In this document: positions 27,182 through 35,611 of the stretch, in pieces | How the letters are laid out: the number at the start of each line of letters is the position of its first letter | Position numbering within the stretch: position 1 is the stretch's first letter | NCBI GenBank assembly: GCA_910585865.1 | Contig: CAJUGO010000008.1 | Coordinates: 12,965 to 76,964, forward strand | Source: an uncultured Ruminococcus sp. | GTDB lineage: Bacteria; Bacillota; Clostridia; Oscillospirales; Acutalibacteraceae | Reading direction: 5' to 3' | DNA: 64,000 nucleotides | Notes under the pieces: generated by a model | Database searches by the model: none | What the model saw: the letters and a program-made list of their open reading frames with translations, nothing else | Told to the model about the DNA's origin: nothing | Translations under genes and position numbers: made by a program

Positions 27182-28705
27182 ATGCTTGGACAATTGCAGA
27201 AACTTACTGACGGCATTATCATTTTTTCTGTTCTTATATCGGACTTTGAAAAACTTGATTTTAAAAATGACGCTCTTGCCGGTGTGCGTGCAAATTATTT
27301 TAACTCAAAAAAAGCTTTGCAGCAAGATAAAACAGAAATAGAAATTGACAATCAATTGTATAATTTGTCTTATCTTATGAAAAGTGATGGATTTATGTCT
27401 TGGAAAGTAACAAGGAATAATCTTCCTTTTCAGTCTGTAAAAAGAGCTACAGGCGGAATTTATTGTGTTATGCTTTACGGTGATAACGGAATAATATATA
27501 AAAGGCAGTATTTTGACGGAGCACATAATTGGATACGCACAGAATATTTTTCCAGAACTATTGAAAATAAGCTTGTATGCAGAGTGTATCCGGATAAAGT
27601 ATGCAGGATAACGGTGTTAAGGATTGAAAGAATTACAGATAATGGTATAAAGACTGTTAAAACTTTATTTCCCTCTGTAAACAAATCTGAAAAAAAGTGT
27701 TCGGCACTTATATATTCAAATATTGGCATGCTTTGGTATGATGAAAAGTTTACACCTGATGATTTACCGGTTATTAAAGAAGAATCTGCAAGCGGAGGTT
27801 TTGTATTTAATACAACTTGCTTTAAGCAGTCTTATAAGCCTGCTAATACAATTGATATGTTATCTGCCGGTTATTTGGAGACTGAGAATATCGAAAATAT
27901 TTCTGACGAAAATATAGAAAAGGATGAGCTTCGGGATTATTCTGCATATGATAAAATTGAACGAATACTGACAGAAGCACACAAAACTAACAAGGATTTA
28001 TTCGGGGAAATTATCAGACAAACTGAAGAAGGTCATGATACTTTAAATCCTGAAAATGCGGACGATATTATTCAAAATGAACAGACTAAGGATAGCTTAT
28101 ATTCAGAATCTGGAGATAATGATTTAAAATCTGATTCATTAAAAGACACAAAAGAAGCAATAAATACTAATATAACAGTTACCGCGAATGATGAGGATAA
28201 ATGTTCCGAAGACATATCTTTTGATATTGGTTCTGATACACCATGCGATGCAGTAATAATTACAAAGAACGGACGATATACTTATTATGGTGAACTTGAT
28301 AAAAACAACTGCCGCACAGGAAGAGGAAGAACAGATACACCTAACGGATTAACATCTTATGATGGTGAATATTTAGATGATATGCGAAACGGATTTGGTG
28401 TTTGCTATTACAAGAGCGGCAATATTAATTATGTAGGAAACTGGAAAAATAACATCAGACATGGGGGCGGTGTTGGTTATCGTCTTAGTGACGGAACTAT
28501 GCATGCAGGTAAATGGAATGAAAATACTCCGGACGGATACGGTGCCCGTTTTGACGGCAACGGCGAGTTTCTTGATGTAAGTATGTATGAAAACGGGGTC
28601 AGAAACGGAAAAAGTGTTTCCTTTAATGAAGACGGACAAATAGTAATTTCTGTTTATGAAAATGGGGAGAAAAGACTTGAAAAAATTTTAGATGTTGAGG
28701 AGTAG
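27182..28705 (+). CDS. MORN-repeat protein with a novel N-terminal region
   Basis: 507 aa. The first 220 residues are an unassigned alpha/beta region (MLGQLQKLTDGIIIFSVL; YCVMLYGDNGIIYKRQYFDG). An acidic, low-complexity linker follows (about 225-350, rich in Glu, Asp and Asn). Near 355-480 come about four or five MORN-type repeats (YDGEYLDDMRNGFGVCYY, YVGNWKNNIRHGGGV, HAGKWNENTPDGYG). No signal peptide or membrane helix. MORN repeats mediate protein or lipid contacts; nothing here shows the job. Alone between pfkA and mscS. Confidence 0.75.
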   Translation: MLGQLQKLTDGIIIFSVLISDFEKLDFKNDALAGVRANYFNSKKALQQDKTEIEIDNQLYNLSYLMKSDGFMSWKVTRNNLPFQSVKRATGGIYCVMLYGDNGIIYKRQYFDGAHNWIRTEYFSRTIENKLVCRVYPDKVCRITVLRIERITDNGIKTVKTLFPSVNKSEKKCSALIYSNIGMLWYDEKFTPDDLPVIKEESASGGFVFNTTCFKQSYKPANTIDMLSAGYLETENIENISDENIEKDELRDYSAYDKIERILTEAHKTNKDLFGEIIRQTEEGHDTLNPENADDIIQNEQTKDSLYSESGDNDLKSDSLKDTKEAINTNITVTANDEDKCSEDISFDIGSDTPCDAVIITKNGRYTYYGELDKNNCRTGRGRTDTPNGLTSYDGEYLDDMRNGFGVCYYKSGNINYVGNWKNNIRHGGGVGYRLSDGTMHAGKWNENTPDGYGARFDGNGEFLDVSMYENGVRNGKSVSFNEDGQIVISVYENGEKRLEKILDVEE

Positions 28706-28862
28706 TTTAAAAATAATGCAGTTCAAATGTATATTTTATAAAACGAAATGTAGAATGTTATTATGATTAAATTTCTGTTTGCACTTGATGTATCCTCAGT
28801 AAGAATATAAGCTTTTTGTTCATATTTACAGGATTTATTAACTGAAAGGATATGAAATTTAT

Positions 28863-29654
28863 ATGGGAAAATTTGAAGAACAAATTTTTGCATTCTTTTC
28901 TAAAGCTTTAATAGTTATTGCAGTTGTAGTAATAGGCTATCTGATTGTAGGACTCTTGATCAGACTGATGAAAAAGCTGCTGGAAAAAACCAAATTGGAT
29001 AATACTGCCGCTAGTTTTATTGTTTCTGTTGCAAAAGTCTTGCTTTATTTTATTGTGGCAGTCACCGCATTGGGTACAATCGGCGTAAATATTGCATCAT
29101 TAATAACCGCACTTGGTGCTGCCGCGCTTACGGCAGGACTTGCTTTGCAGGATTGTCTGAGCAATATGGTAAGCGGTCTGGTTATTTTAATCAATAAACC
29201 CTTTGTTGCCGGTGATATTCTTGAGTTTGAGGGTATGAAAGGTACTGTAGAAAATATTAAAATTTTTTCTACGGCAATACATACGCTTGACAATAAGCTT
29301 GTTACAATACCTAATTCGCGTCTTACAAGAAATCATATAGTAAACTGTACCATGGTAGATAAACGCAGAGTCGATTTAAAATATACGGTAAGTTATGATG
29401 ATGATATAACAAAGGTTAAAAGCTTAATTTATTCTTTGATGGCGTCAAATCAAAACATTTTGCAAGATCCTGAACCGAATGTATATGTCGGAGAGCATTT
29501 GGACAGCGGAATCCAGATAGTTGTTTTACTTTGGGTAAAGCCTGACGACTACTATAATGTTTTTTACTTTATGCAGGAAAATGTAAAAAAGGTTTTTGAT
29601 GAAAACGGTATCACAATTCCTTATCCGCATATTGTGGTTAAAAACGGCGAATGA
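28863..29654 (+). CDS. Small-conductance mechanosensitive channel (MscS family)
   Basis: 263 aa. Three N-terminal membrane helices; TM3 has the Gly/Ala-rich pore pattern (ALGAAALTAGLALQDCLSNMVSGL), then the beta domain with INKPFVAGDILEFEGMKGTVENI and TIPNSRL. It opens under membrane tension to release solutes during osmotic downshift. GAAAGG precedes the ATG. Length is typical for the minimal MscS form. Confidence 0.93.
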   Translation: MGKFEEQIFAFFSKALIVIAVVVIGYLIVGLLIRLMKKLLEKTKLDNTAASFIVSVAKVLLYFIVAVTALGTIGVNIASLITALGAAALTAGLALQDCLSNMVSGLVILINKPFVAGDILEFEGMKGTVENIKIFSTAIHTLDNKLVTIPNSRLTRNHIVNCTMVDKRRVDLKYTVSYDDDITKVKSLIYSLMASNQNILQDPEPNVYVGEHLDSGIQIVVLLWVKPDDYYNVFYFMQENVKKVFDENGITIPYPHIVVKNGE

Positions 29655-29807
29655 TGTTTTAGTATATTGATAAAATGCCGAAAAATTCGCCTGGTGTTTA
29701 TTTTTACAATTTTTAATAAATCGGTTTCAATAAACAGTAATAAAAAATTTATCTTTGTCGTTTTTTAAAGAGTCATGTGTAATAAAATAATATTATCTGT
29801 AAATAAT

Positions 29808-29840
29808 AATGGTGCTGTGAATATACAGTGCCATTTTTTA
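29808..29840 (+). terminator. Hairpin with T run between mscS and the lipoprotein gene
   Basis: An 11-bp stem AATGGTGCTGT/ACAGTGCCATT (two G-U pairs) followed by TTTTT, ending only a few bases before the ribosome site of the next gene. It is either the mscS terminator or an attenuator of the lipoprotein gene. Confidence 0.65.
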
Positions 29841-29857
29841 TTTAAAGGATGATATAA

Positions 29858-30199
29858 ATGAAAAGAATAATTGCTTTGATGACAGCAGTATTATTGGCAG
29901 TTTGTATTTTTGCCGGCTGCGGAAATGATAATGATGGTAACAATGCCGGAAGTAATATTATGTCTGATGTTTCAGAGGTTGTTACAGATGCAGCTAACGG
30001 GGCAAAAGATGTTGCAGAAGGCGCAAAAGATGCAGTTGACGGCGCTGCCAATGGTTTATCTAACGGTGCAGTATCTGACGGCGATGGGGTAATAGGCAAC
30101 GAAGGAAATGAAAACAGAGACAACAACGGAACATCGTCTGCAAACAATAATAACTCAGATAATGTTAATAATACTGTCCCATCAGATAGCCTGATGTAG
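29858..30199 (+). CDS. Small Asn/Asp/Ala-rich lipoprotein
   Basis: 113 aa. Signal peptide with lipobox IFAGC, then GNDNDGNN, a repetitive helical stretch (DAANGAKDVAEGAKDAVDG) and a low-complexity Asn/Ser tail. Anchored on the outer face of the membrane; function unknown. AAAGGA precedes the ATG. Confidence 0.72.
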   Translation: MKRIIALMTAVLLAVCIFAGCGNDNDGNNAGSNIMSDVSEVVTDAANGAKDVAEGAKDAVDGAANGLSNGAVSDGDGVIGNEGNENRDNNGTSSANNNNSDNVNNTVPSDSLM

Positions 30200-30235
30200 T
30201 TATAATGTTTAGTAAAAACAAGTTATAAAAAAGTA

Positions 30236-30268
30236 CGGCTCCCTCTGTTGAGGGAGCACGGTTTAAAA
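30236..30268. terminator. Bidirectional terminator between the lipoprotein gene and sigE
   Basis: An 8-bp GCTCCCTC/GAGGGAGC stem around a short loop with flanking A/T-rich sequence, between two converging genes. Confidence 0.7.
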
Positions 30269-30292
30269 ATGTACATATATTTGTTTATAATA

Positions 30293-30994
30293 TCATACTG
30301 TTTTTTCAAGTTCATGTTTAAGCTGTCTTATAATTTTTTTTTCAAGCCTGGAAATATATGATTGGGATATTCCGAGTTTATCTGCAACTTGTTTTTGAGT
30401 GTGTTCTTTCTTTCCGTTTAACCCGAATCTTAATTCCATAATGAGACACTCTCTGTCTTTTAATTTCGATACAGCCTGGAGGACAAGACTTCTTTCAAGT
30501 TCATTTTCAATATTTCTGTTGACAATATCAGGATCACTTCCCAGAATATCACACAAAAGTAATTCGTTTCCGTCCCAGTCAGTATTAAGGGGTTCGTCAA
30601 TTGACACCTCATTTTTTAATTGTGATGATTTTCGAAGAAACATAAGGATCTCATTTTCAATACATCTTGATGCATATGTTGCAAGTTTTATATTTTTTTC
30701 AGGAGAAAAAGTATTTACGGCCTTTATAAGTCCTATAGTTCCTATTGATATTAAGTCCTCGGCTCCAGCATTAGGAGTTTCAAATTTTTTGGCTATATAT
30801 ACTACCAGCCTTAAATTATGTACTATAAGAGGTTCCCGTGCTTTTGAATCTCCGTTAGAAATTCTGTTCATAATCAAACTTTCTTCTTTTTTACTTAACG
30901 GAGGAGGCAGAGTTTCACTGCCGTTGATATAAAATACTTCATTGTCAGATAAAAACAGTAATTTTATCTTTTTAATAAATTCCGTTAAAAACAT
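30293..30994 (-). CDS. sigE: Sporulation sigma factor E precursor
   Basis: 233 aa. An N-terminal pro-sequence ending around EVFYINGSETLPPP matches the pro-sigma-E processing region. Sigma region 2 (LRLVVYIAKKFETPNAGAEDLISIGTIGLIKA), region 3 and a region 4 helix-turn-helix (TQKQVADKLGISQSYISRLEKKI) follow. It directs early mother-cell transcription in sporulation after cleavage by SpoIIGA, encoded immediately upstream in the same direction with an 18-base gap. This pair is the classic spoIIG operon. Confidence 0.95.
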   Translation of the reverse strand: MFLTEFIKKIKLLFLSDNEVFYINGSETLPPPLSKKEESLIMNRISNGDSKAREPLIVHNLRLVVYIAKKFETPNAGAEDLISIGTIGLIKAVNTFSPEKNIKLATYASRCIENEILMFLRKSSQLKNEVSIDEPLNTDWDGNELLLCDILGSDPDIVNRNIENELERSLVLQAVSKLKDRECLIMELRFGLNGKKEHTQKQVADKLGISQSYISRLEKKIIRQLKHELEKTV

Positions 30995-31012
30995 ATTATT
31001 ACCTCACAAATT

Positions 31013-31810
31013 TTATTTTGCTGCAAGCTCAGCAGGTATAAGCGCTTTAATATCGCCTTTAAGTATGTTTTCACAAATACCTATGTAAATATTTTTGTCT
31101 GCGACTGTTTCATCTATTTTTATAAAATCAGGTCTGAACCCTTTTATTATTCCGTTGCCGCCAAGACTTTGAAAAGGAATTAATCTGACTTTTTTATCAT
31201 CTGGATTATAATTATCAATCACCTCTTTTTCTGCTATAATCACATAATCGCCCGAAAAAGGTTCCTTTAGGTTACATCCTGTATCTACTTTTGCACAAAA
31301 ACTGATTTGTTTATTGTTAACCTTAATTTCTACATTACATATGCCGCCTCCGTTTACACCTTTCGTCAATCTTTTTATTATTTTAAGAATATAATAACTG
31401 ATAAGAGTAAGAATAATAAGAACGATGGGGGAAATATTAAAATATACAATATCATTGTAAATCGCCATTCCTTTTGGTTTAAATGCCGTGTATAAAAACA
31501 TCATAATTCCGCAGAAGGAAAATGAAAATGAAAAGTAAATTAAAACTCTTTTTATGTAACGCTTTATATCGCATTTGCCAAAAGCTATAAAAACGATTAC
31601 AGCAGCACCGACAATATCAGCCAATATATTTACTGCAAATATAAGAGTTGGCGCCAGTGCAATAAGGCTCTGAATCCCACCGATAATGCTACCGAGTATA
31701 ATTCTTTTGTAGGAAGCATTAAGATGAAGGCTCTTTTTTGTGCAAAGAATCAGAAAAAAATCTATGAATATATTAACGGTTACCAGCACATCAATATATA
31801 TTATTTTCAT
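31013..31810 (-). CDS. spoIIGA: Sigma-E processing peptidase SpoIIGA
   Basis: 265 aa. Five N-terminal membrane helices followed by an aspartic-protease-like domain with the catalytic motif CAKVDTGCNLKEP near residue 175 and the IPFQSLGG region. It sits in the septal membrane and removes the pro-sequence of sigma-E during sporulation. The ATG at 31810 is chosen because AAGAGGTG lies 6 bases before it; the frame begins with a GTG inside that site. Confidence 0.93.
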   Translation of the reverse strand: MKIIYIDVLVTVNIFIDFFLILCTKKSLHLNASYKRIILGSIIGGIQSLIALAPTLIFAVNILADIVGAAVIVFIAFGKCDIKRYIKRVLIYFSFSFSFCGIMMFLYTAFKPKGMAIYNDIVYFNISPIVLIILTLISYYILKIIKRLTKGVNGGGICNVEIKVNNKQISFCAKVDTGCNLKEPFSGDYVIIAEKEVIDNYNPDDKKVRLIPFQSLGGNGIIKGFRPDFIKIDETVADKNIYIGICENILKGDIKALIPAELAAK

Positions 31811-31884
31811 TTTTTTCACCTCTTACCAATTATTACATAAGCAGAAAATAATAAATGTCAAAATATGTACAGGAGGTAAATTAA

Positions 31885-31971
31885 ATGCTTTTGGGATTTA
31901 TCATAGGAATGTTTATTGGTGCGTTTGTCGGGGTTAGTGTAATGTGCCTGTTTTATTATAATAAAAACTGA
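31885..31971 (+). CDS. 28-aa membrane microprotein, DUF3789-like
   Basis: MLLGFIIGMFIGAFVGVSVM then CLFYYNKN. A single membrane helix with the Gly-x3-Gly pattern and VxMCLF ending of DUF3789 proteins. AGGAGG sits seven bases before the ATG and a strong terminator follows five bases after the stop, so this is a complete tiny gene. It is divergent from spoIIGA. A second DUF3789-type gene lies in the conjugative element at 58458. Confidence 0.7.
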   Translation: MLLGFIIGMFIGAFVGVSVMCLFYYNKN

Positions 31972-31975
31972 GCAC

Positions 31976-32014
31976 AAAAAGACGTACAGCTTTAAAACTG
32001 TACGTCTTTTTATA
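31976..32014 (+). terminator. Terminator after the DUF3789-like gene
   Basis: A 14-bp stem (31976-31989 with 31998-32011) around GACGTACAG/CTGTACGTC, with a T run. Confidence 0.88.
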
Positions 32015-32054
32015 TTATGTGATTTTTAATTCAGATTAAGATATTATTTTTTTA

Positions 32055-32927
32055 TTATGATTTTAAATTTCTGGTACCCAGGAATATTATTGCCAGCATA
32101 CCTGAACCTACATGGGTACCGATAACCGGTCCTATATTACATATTTTAATGTCTCTGCATTTTCCTTTGATTTGTTTTTTTAATTCCAATGCACCTTCTT
32201 TGTTATCTGCATGGGCAATCATTACAATATTATTCTTCAAATCTTCTGCGTCTCGTTCAAGATGTTTTGCAAGTGTCGGAATTACATTACTTTTGCCTCT
32301 GATTTTTCCAACATTAATCAGGTGTCCGCCATCATCAACACTGATCAGCGGTTTAATCTGAAGAGCTTTACCGAATGTTGCGGCAACAGCAGAAATTCTT
32401 CCGCCTCTTTTCAACTGGTCGAGATCTTCTACAACAAACCAGTGGCATACTTTTAATTTTATGTCTTCAATAAATTTTGCAAGTTCATCAATTGATATGC
32501 CTTCTTTAAATTTTTGACCGGCAAGATAAACAAGAAAACCCAGTCCTGCAGAATCACAAAGAGAGTCAATTACAATAATTTTTCTTTCAGGATATTTTTC
32601 TTTTAAATCATTTACAGCCATAAGACAAGTGTTGAAGGTTCCGCTCAGACCTGTGGGAATACCGGTATAAATAACATCTTTGCCTGCCTTAAGGTAATTT
32701 TCAAAACAAGTAGTAAAGCTATTGTAATTAATTTGCGTTGTTTTTGAGTCAACACCTTTTTTTAAATTTCCATAAAACTCATCAAGACTCATCATTCTGC
32801 AATCTGTATAATGCAGATAAGATTTGCCGTCCATATGAAATTCCATCGGAATAACCTCAACACCTATTTCGCTTACAAGTTCTTCGGTGAGGTCGCAGGA
32901 CGCATCTGTCATAAATACATAATCCAT
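32055..32927 (-). CDS. DegV family fatty-acid-binding protein
   Basis: 290 aa DegV fold: FMTDASCDLTEELV at the start, TQINYNSF, YTGIPTGLSGTFN and DLDQLKRGGRISAVAA in order. Family members bind fatty acids and act as FakB-type donors to fatty-acid kinase in Gram-positives. The ATG at 32927 follows AGGAGATG; the frame extends 12 codons upstream without a ribosome site. Confidence 0.92.
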   Translation of the reverse strand: MDYVFMTDASCDLTEELVSEIGVEVIPMEFHMDGKSYLHYTDCRMMSLDEFYGNLKKGVDSKTTQINYNSFTTCFENYLKAGKDVIYTGIPTGLSGTFNTCLMAVNDLKEKYPERKIIVIDSLCDSAGLGFLVYLAGQKFKEGISIDELAKFIEDIKLKVCHWFVVEDLDQLKRGGRISAVAATFGKALQIKPLISVDDGGHLINVGKIRGKSNVIPTLAKHLERDAEDLKNNIVMIAHADNKEGALELKKQIKGKCRDIKICNIGPVIGTHVGSGMLAIIFLGTRNLKS

Positions 32928-33139
32928 AATTACATCTCCTGTAAATTGTGTATCAGCGCACATATAAATAGAATTAATACTGTTTTAATTATCATTTTAA
33001 GATATGGAATATGGCAGTCTGATACACTCTTATTATTTGAATAATAATAACAAATATAAGCAAAAAAGTCAATGAATATAATCTATTCTTTGAAGCATAT
33101 ACATATTAAAAGTATGAAATATTTTACCGAGGTGAAAAT

Positions 33140-33427
33140 ATGAATTGCCGTTTTACAGATTTAAGACATAAAGAAGTAATAAGTACATGTGACGGTGCAA
33201 GAGTAGGATTTGTTGATGATGTAATTGTTGATACAAAATGTGCTAAAATTGTTTCCATTGTAATATTTGGCAGATCAGGTTTCTTTGGATTGTTTGGAAA
33301 ATGTGAAGATTATATTATTCCTTGGGAGAAAATTGAACTTATAGGAGAAGATACTGTAATTATATCATGTTCAACTCCAAAACCGACAAAAAGATGCAAA
33401 AAACCGCATTCTAATCAGAAATTTTAA
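33140..33427 (+). CDS. YlmC/YmxH family sporulation-associated PRC-barrel protein
   Basis: 95 aa with a PRC-barrel-like core: LRHKEVISTCDGARVGFVDDV, IVIFGRSGFFGLFG and EDYIIPWEKIELIGEDTVII. This is the YlmC/YmxH family of spore-formers, whose function is not defined. GAGGTGA precedes the ATG. The C-terminal tail is basic. Confidence 0.85.
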   Translation: MNCRFTDLRHKEVISTCDGARVGFVDDVIVDTKCAKIVSIVIFGRSGFFGLFGKCEDYIIPWEKIELIGEDTVIISCSTPKPTKRCKKPHSNQKF

Positions 33428-33726
33428 AAAAATCTTACTTTCTCTTGTTATTGCAAAATAAACTAAGAAATATCTTGAAATATGTTGAATATGCACAATG
33501 TATAATTTTTTAAAGTAATTAAAAGGCTTAAAAGTTGCAAAACAATTACAATTATTACACTTGGTCGGAGATGCAGAGACTTGCAATTTAAAACTGTTTG
33601 TGTTTTAATACAATTGCAATTGTGTGTTTGATAAAATTTTAACGACTAAAGGACTTGGCGCATTTGTTTTTATTTGGGTTTTACGGCTTACGGCAAGTGT
33701 GCGAAAATCACAGGGAGGATAAATTT

Positions 33727-34644
33727 TTGAGAGCGGCAAAGTTTAAATATTACGGAAATGAACAAAAGGTCAGCAGTAAAAATAATGCAGCGGGCAAGAA
33801 GCACAGGAAAATGAAAGCATTATCATTTTCAGTTGCAATATCTTTAGCGCTAGCTATTTTTATTGTTCCTACAACAACACTGGCGCCTGATGTGGACGCT
33901 TTTGAAGACAGCAGAGCAATGGCGATGTCAGTAGGGGATATTGATGAGTTTTCTATAGTAATTACAGATAACTGTATTGTTCCGGCTACTGTTCCGATTA
34001 CTCAGGCTGCAACAACTGAAGCTGCAACTGTTGCAGATGTAACAAAAGCAGTAAAACCGACTACAGCTGTTAAAAATACTAAAACGGAAAAAAAGCATTC
34101 AGAAAATACTTCTTCTGCAGTTTCCGAAACTTCAAAAAAAGAAATAATCGAAGTCACTGAAGATGAATATTATTTTGAAGATATTGAAAATAATCAAAAC
34201 AGTGAAGTTGTAAGTCCCGGTACAGATTATGATTATTCAGGAGATTATCTTGTAAGTATTAGTAACCCCGATAAATCATACAGTCCTAAATCTGTAACTC
34301 TTTCATCCTATGACAGGGCAAAACTAGAGCGCCTTGTTATGGGCGAAGCAGGTTCAATGGGATATACCGGATGTGCACTTGTGGCACAATCAATACGCGA
34401 TGCTATGAATCGTTCAAATACAACTTCAATTGACAGGATTATTTCTGAGTATCAGTATTATGCACCTACAGACAAAGAGCCTAATGCAGATGTGAAGAGC
34501 GCAGTATCATATATTTTTGACCAGAACGGATCGGCAGTCCAGCACAGAATATTGTGTTTCTATACCGGTTCAAGCGGATGGCATGAGACACAAAACTATA
34601 TTGTAAGCTGCGGTAATGTCAGATTCTTTGATTTGTGGTATTAA
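33727..34644 (+). CDS. SleB-like cell wall hydrolase
   Basis: About 305 aa: basic N-terminus, one membrane or signal segment (ALSFSVAISLALAIFIVP), a long Thr/Ala/Glu-rich linker, and a C-terminal Hydrolase_2 domain with KLERLVMGEAG (catalytic Glu near 206), ALVAQSIRDAMNR and RFFDLWY. SleB-type enzymes are lytic transglycosylases of spore cortex or wall. The start is a TTG at 33727, eight bases after GGGAGG; an upstream in-frame ATG at 33655 lacks a ribosome site. The linker suggests it acts at a distance from the membrane. Confidence 0.85.
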   Translation: MRAAKFKYYGNEQKVSSKNNAAGKKHRKMKALSFSVAISLALAIFIVPTTTLAPDVDAFEDSRAMAMSVGDIDEFSIVITDNCIVPATVPITQAATTEAATVADVTKAVKPTTAVKNTKTEKKHSENTSSAVSETSKKEIIEVTEDEYYFEDIENNQNSEVVSPGTDYDYSGDYLVSISNPDKSYSPKSVTLSSYDRAKLERLVMGEAGSMGYTGCALVAQSIRDAMNRSNTTSIDRIISEYQYYAPTDKEPNADVKSAVSYIFDQNGSAVQHRILCFYTGSSGWHETQNYIVSCGNVRFFDLWY

Positions 34645-34675
34645 AAATCATTAATTAATAACATGCAGTCAGATA

Positions 34676-34710
34676 AAATCAAGTGTTTGAAAAAAACACT
34701 TGATTTTTTT
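34676..34710 (+). terminator. Terminator of the SleB-like gene, overlapping the rpsB promoter
   Basis: A 13-bp stem AAATCAAGTGTTT/AAACACTTGATTT (34676-34688, 34694-34706) and T7. Confidence 0.88.
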
Positions 34711-34727
34711 TATTTTTGTGATATAAT
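34700..34727 (+). promoter_or_regulatory. Probable promoter of rpsB-tsf
   Basis: TTGATT (34700-34705), 16-bp spacer, TATAAT (34722-34727). The -35 hexamer lies in the 3' arm of the preceding terminator. It leaves a structured leader of about 100 bases before rpsB. Confidence 0.65.
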
Positions 34728-34835
34728 ATATACGCATTTCGCACGCTGATGCTTGTCTGCAAGGTGGCATTATGCTTATTGGGCAGATAAAATCAAGGGC
34801 ACAGCGGAGGTTTAAACCTAAGGAGGATTTTTATT

Positions 34836-35570
34836 ATGGCAGTAGTTTCTATGAAACAGCTTCTGGAGGCAGGTGTTCATTTTGGTCACCAGACAAGAAG
34901 ATGGAACCCTAAGATGGCTGAGTACATCTTTACAGAACGTAACGGTATCTATATTATAGACCTTCAGAAGAGTGTAAAGAAGCTTGAAGAGGCTTATAAT
35001 TTTGTTCGTGAGCTTTCAGCAGAGGGTAAGAATGTACTTTTTGTTGGAACAAAGAAACAGGCACAGGATTCAGTAAAGGAAGAAGCAGAACGCGCAGGTG
35101 CTTACTATGTAAACGCAAGATGGCTCGGCGGTATGCTTACAAACTTCTCTACAATCCGCAGAAGAGTTGCTCGTCTTAAGCAGCTTCGCGCAATGCAGGA
35201 GGACGGAACCTTTGATCTTCTTCCTAAAAAGGAAGTAATTAAGCTTAACCTTGAAATTGAGAAGCTTGAAAAGTTTATGGGCGGTATCAAAGACATGACA
35301 GAGATGCCGGGTGCACTCTTTATTGTTGACCCAAGAAAAGAAAGAATCGCAGTATCAGAGGCTAAAAAGCTCAACATTCCGATTGTTGCTATTGTTGATA
35401 CAAACTGTGATCCTGATGAAATTGATTATGTAATCCCGGGTAATGACGATGCTATTCGTGCAGTTAAACTTATTGCAGGTGCTATGGCTAACGCTGTAAT
35501 CGAAGGCAGAGAAGGTCAGATGGGTGCTGCTGCTGTTGAAGAATCAGCAGATGAAGAAGCAGCTGAATAA
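34836..35570 (+). CDS. rpsB: 30S ribosomal protein S2
   Basis: 244 aa. The S2 opening AVVSMKQLLEAGVHFGHQTRRWNPKM, RNGIYIIDLQKSV, GTKKQAQD and ALFIVDPRKE are all present; the acidic C-terminal tail is usual. Part of the small ribosomal subunit. AAGGAGGA precedes the ATG. Followed by tsf after 41 bases in the conserved rpsB-tsf operon. Confidence 0.97.
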   Translation: MAVVSMKQLLEAGVHFGHQTRRWNPKMAEYIFTERNGIYIIDLQKSVKKLEEAYNFVRELSAEGKNVLFVGTKKQAQDSVKEEAERAGAYYVNARWLGGMLTNFSTIRRRVARLKQLRAMQEDGTFDLLPKKEVIKLNLEIEKLEKFMGGIKDMTEMPGALFIVDPRKERIAVSEAKKLNIPIVAIVDTNCDPDEIDYVIPGNDDAIRAVKLIAGAMANAVIEGREGQMGAAAVEESADEEAAE

Positions 35571-35611
35571 TTGTTGTATATATTAATTTAATTTGAAAGG
35601 ATGTTTTCATA

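Noticed and set aside
31850..31870. Spo0A-box-like TGTCAAA between spoIIGA and the DUF3789-like gene
   Set aside because: A single partial match in AT-rich DNA is not enough to call an 0A box, although Spo0A control of spoIIG is known in Bacillus.
33600..33726. Possible cyclic-dinucleotide riboswitch ahead of the SleB-like gene
   Set aside because: The leader has some GC-rich elements but I could not place the conserved core of the c-di-AMP or c-di-GMP classes.
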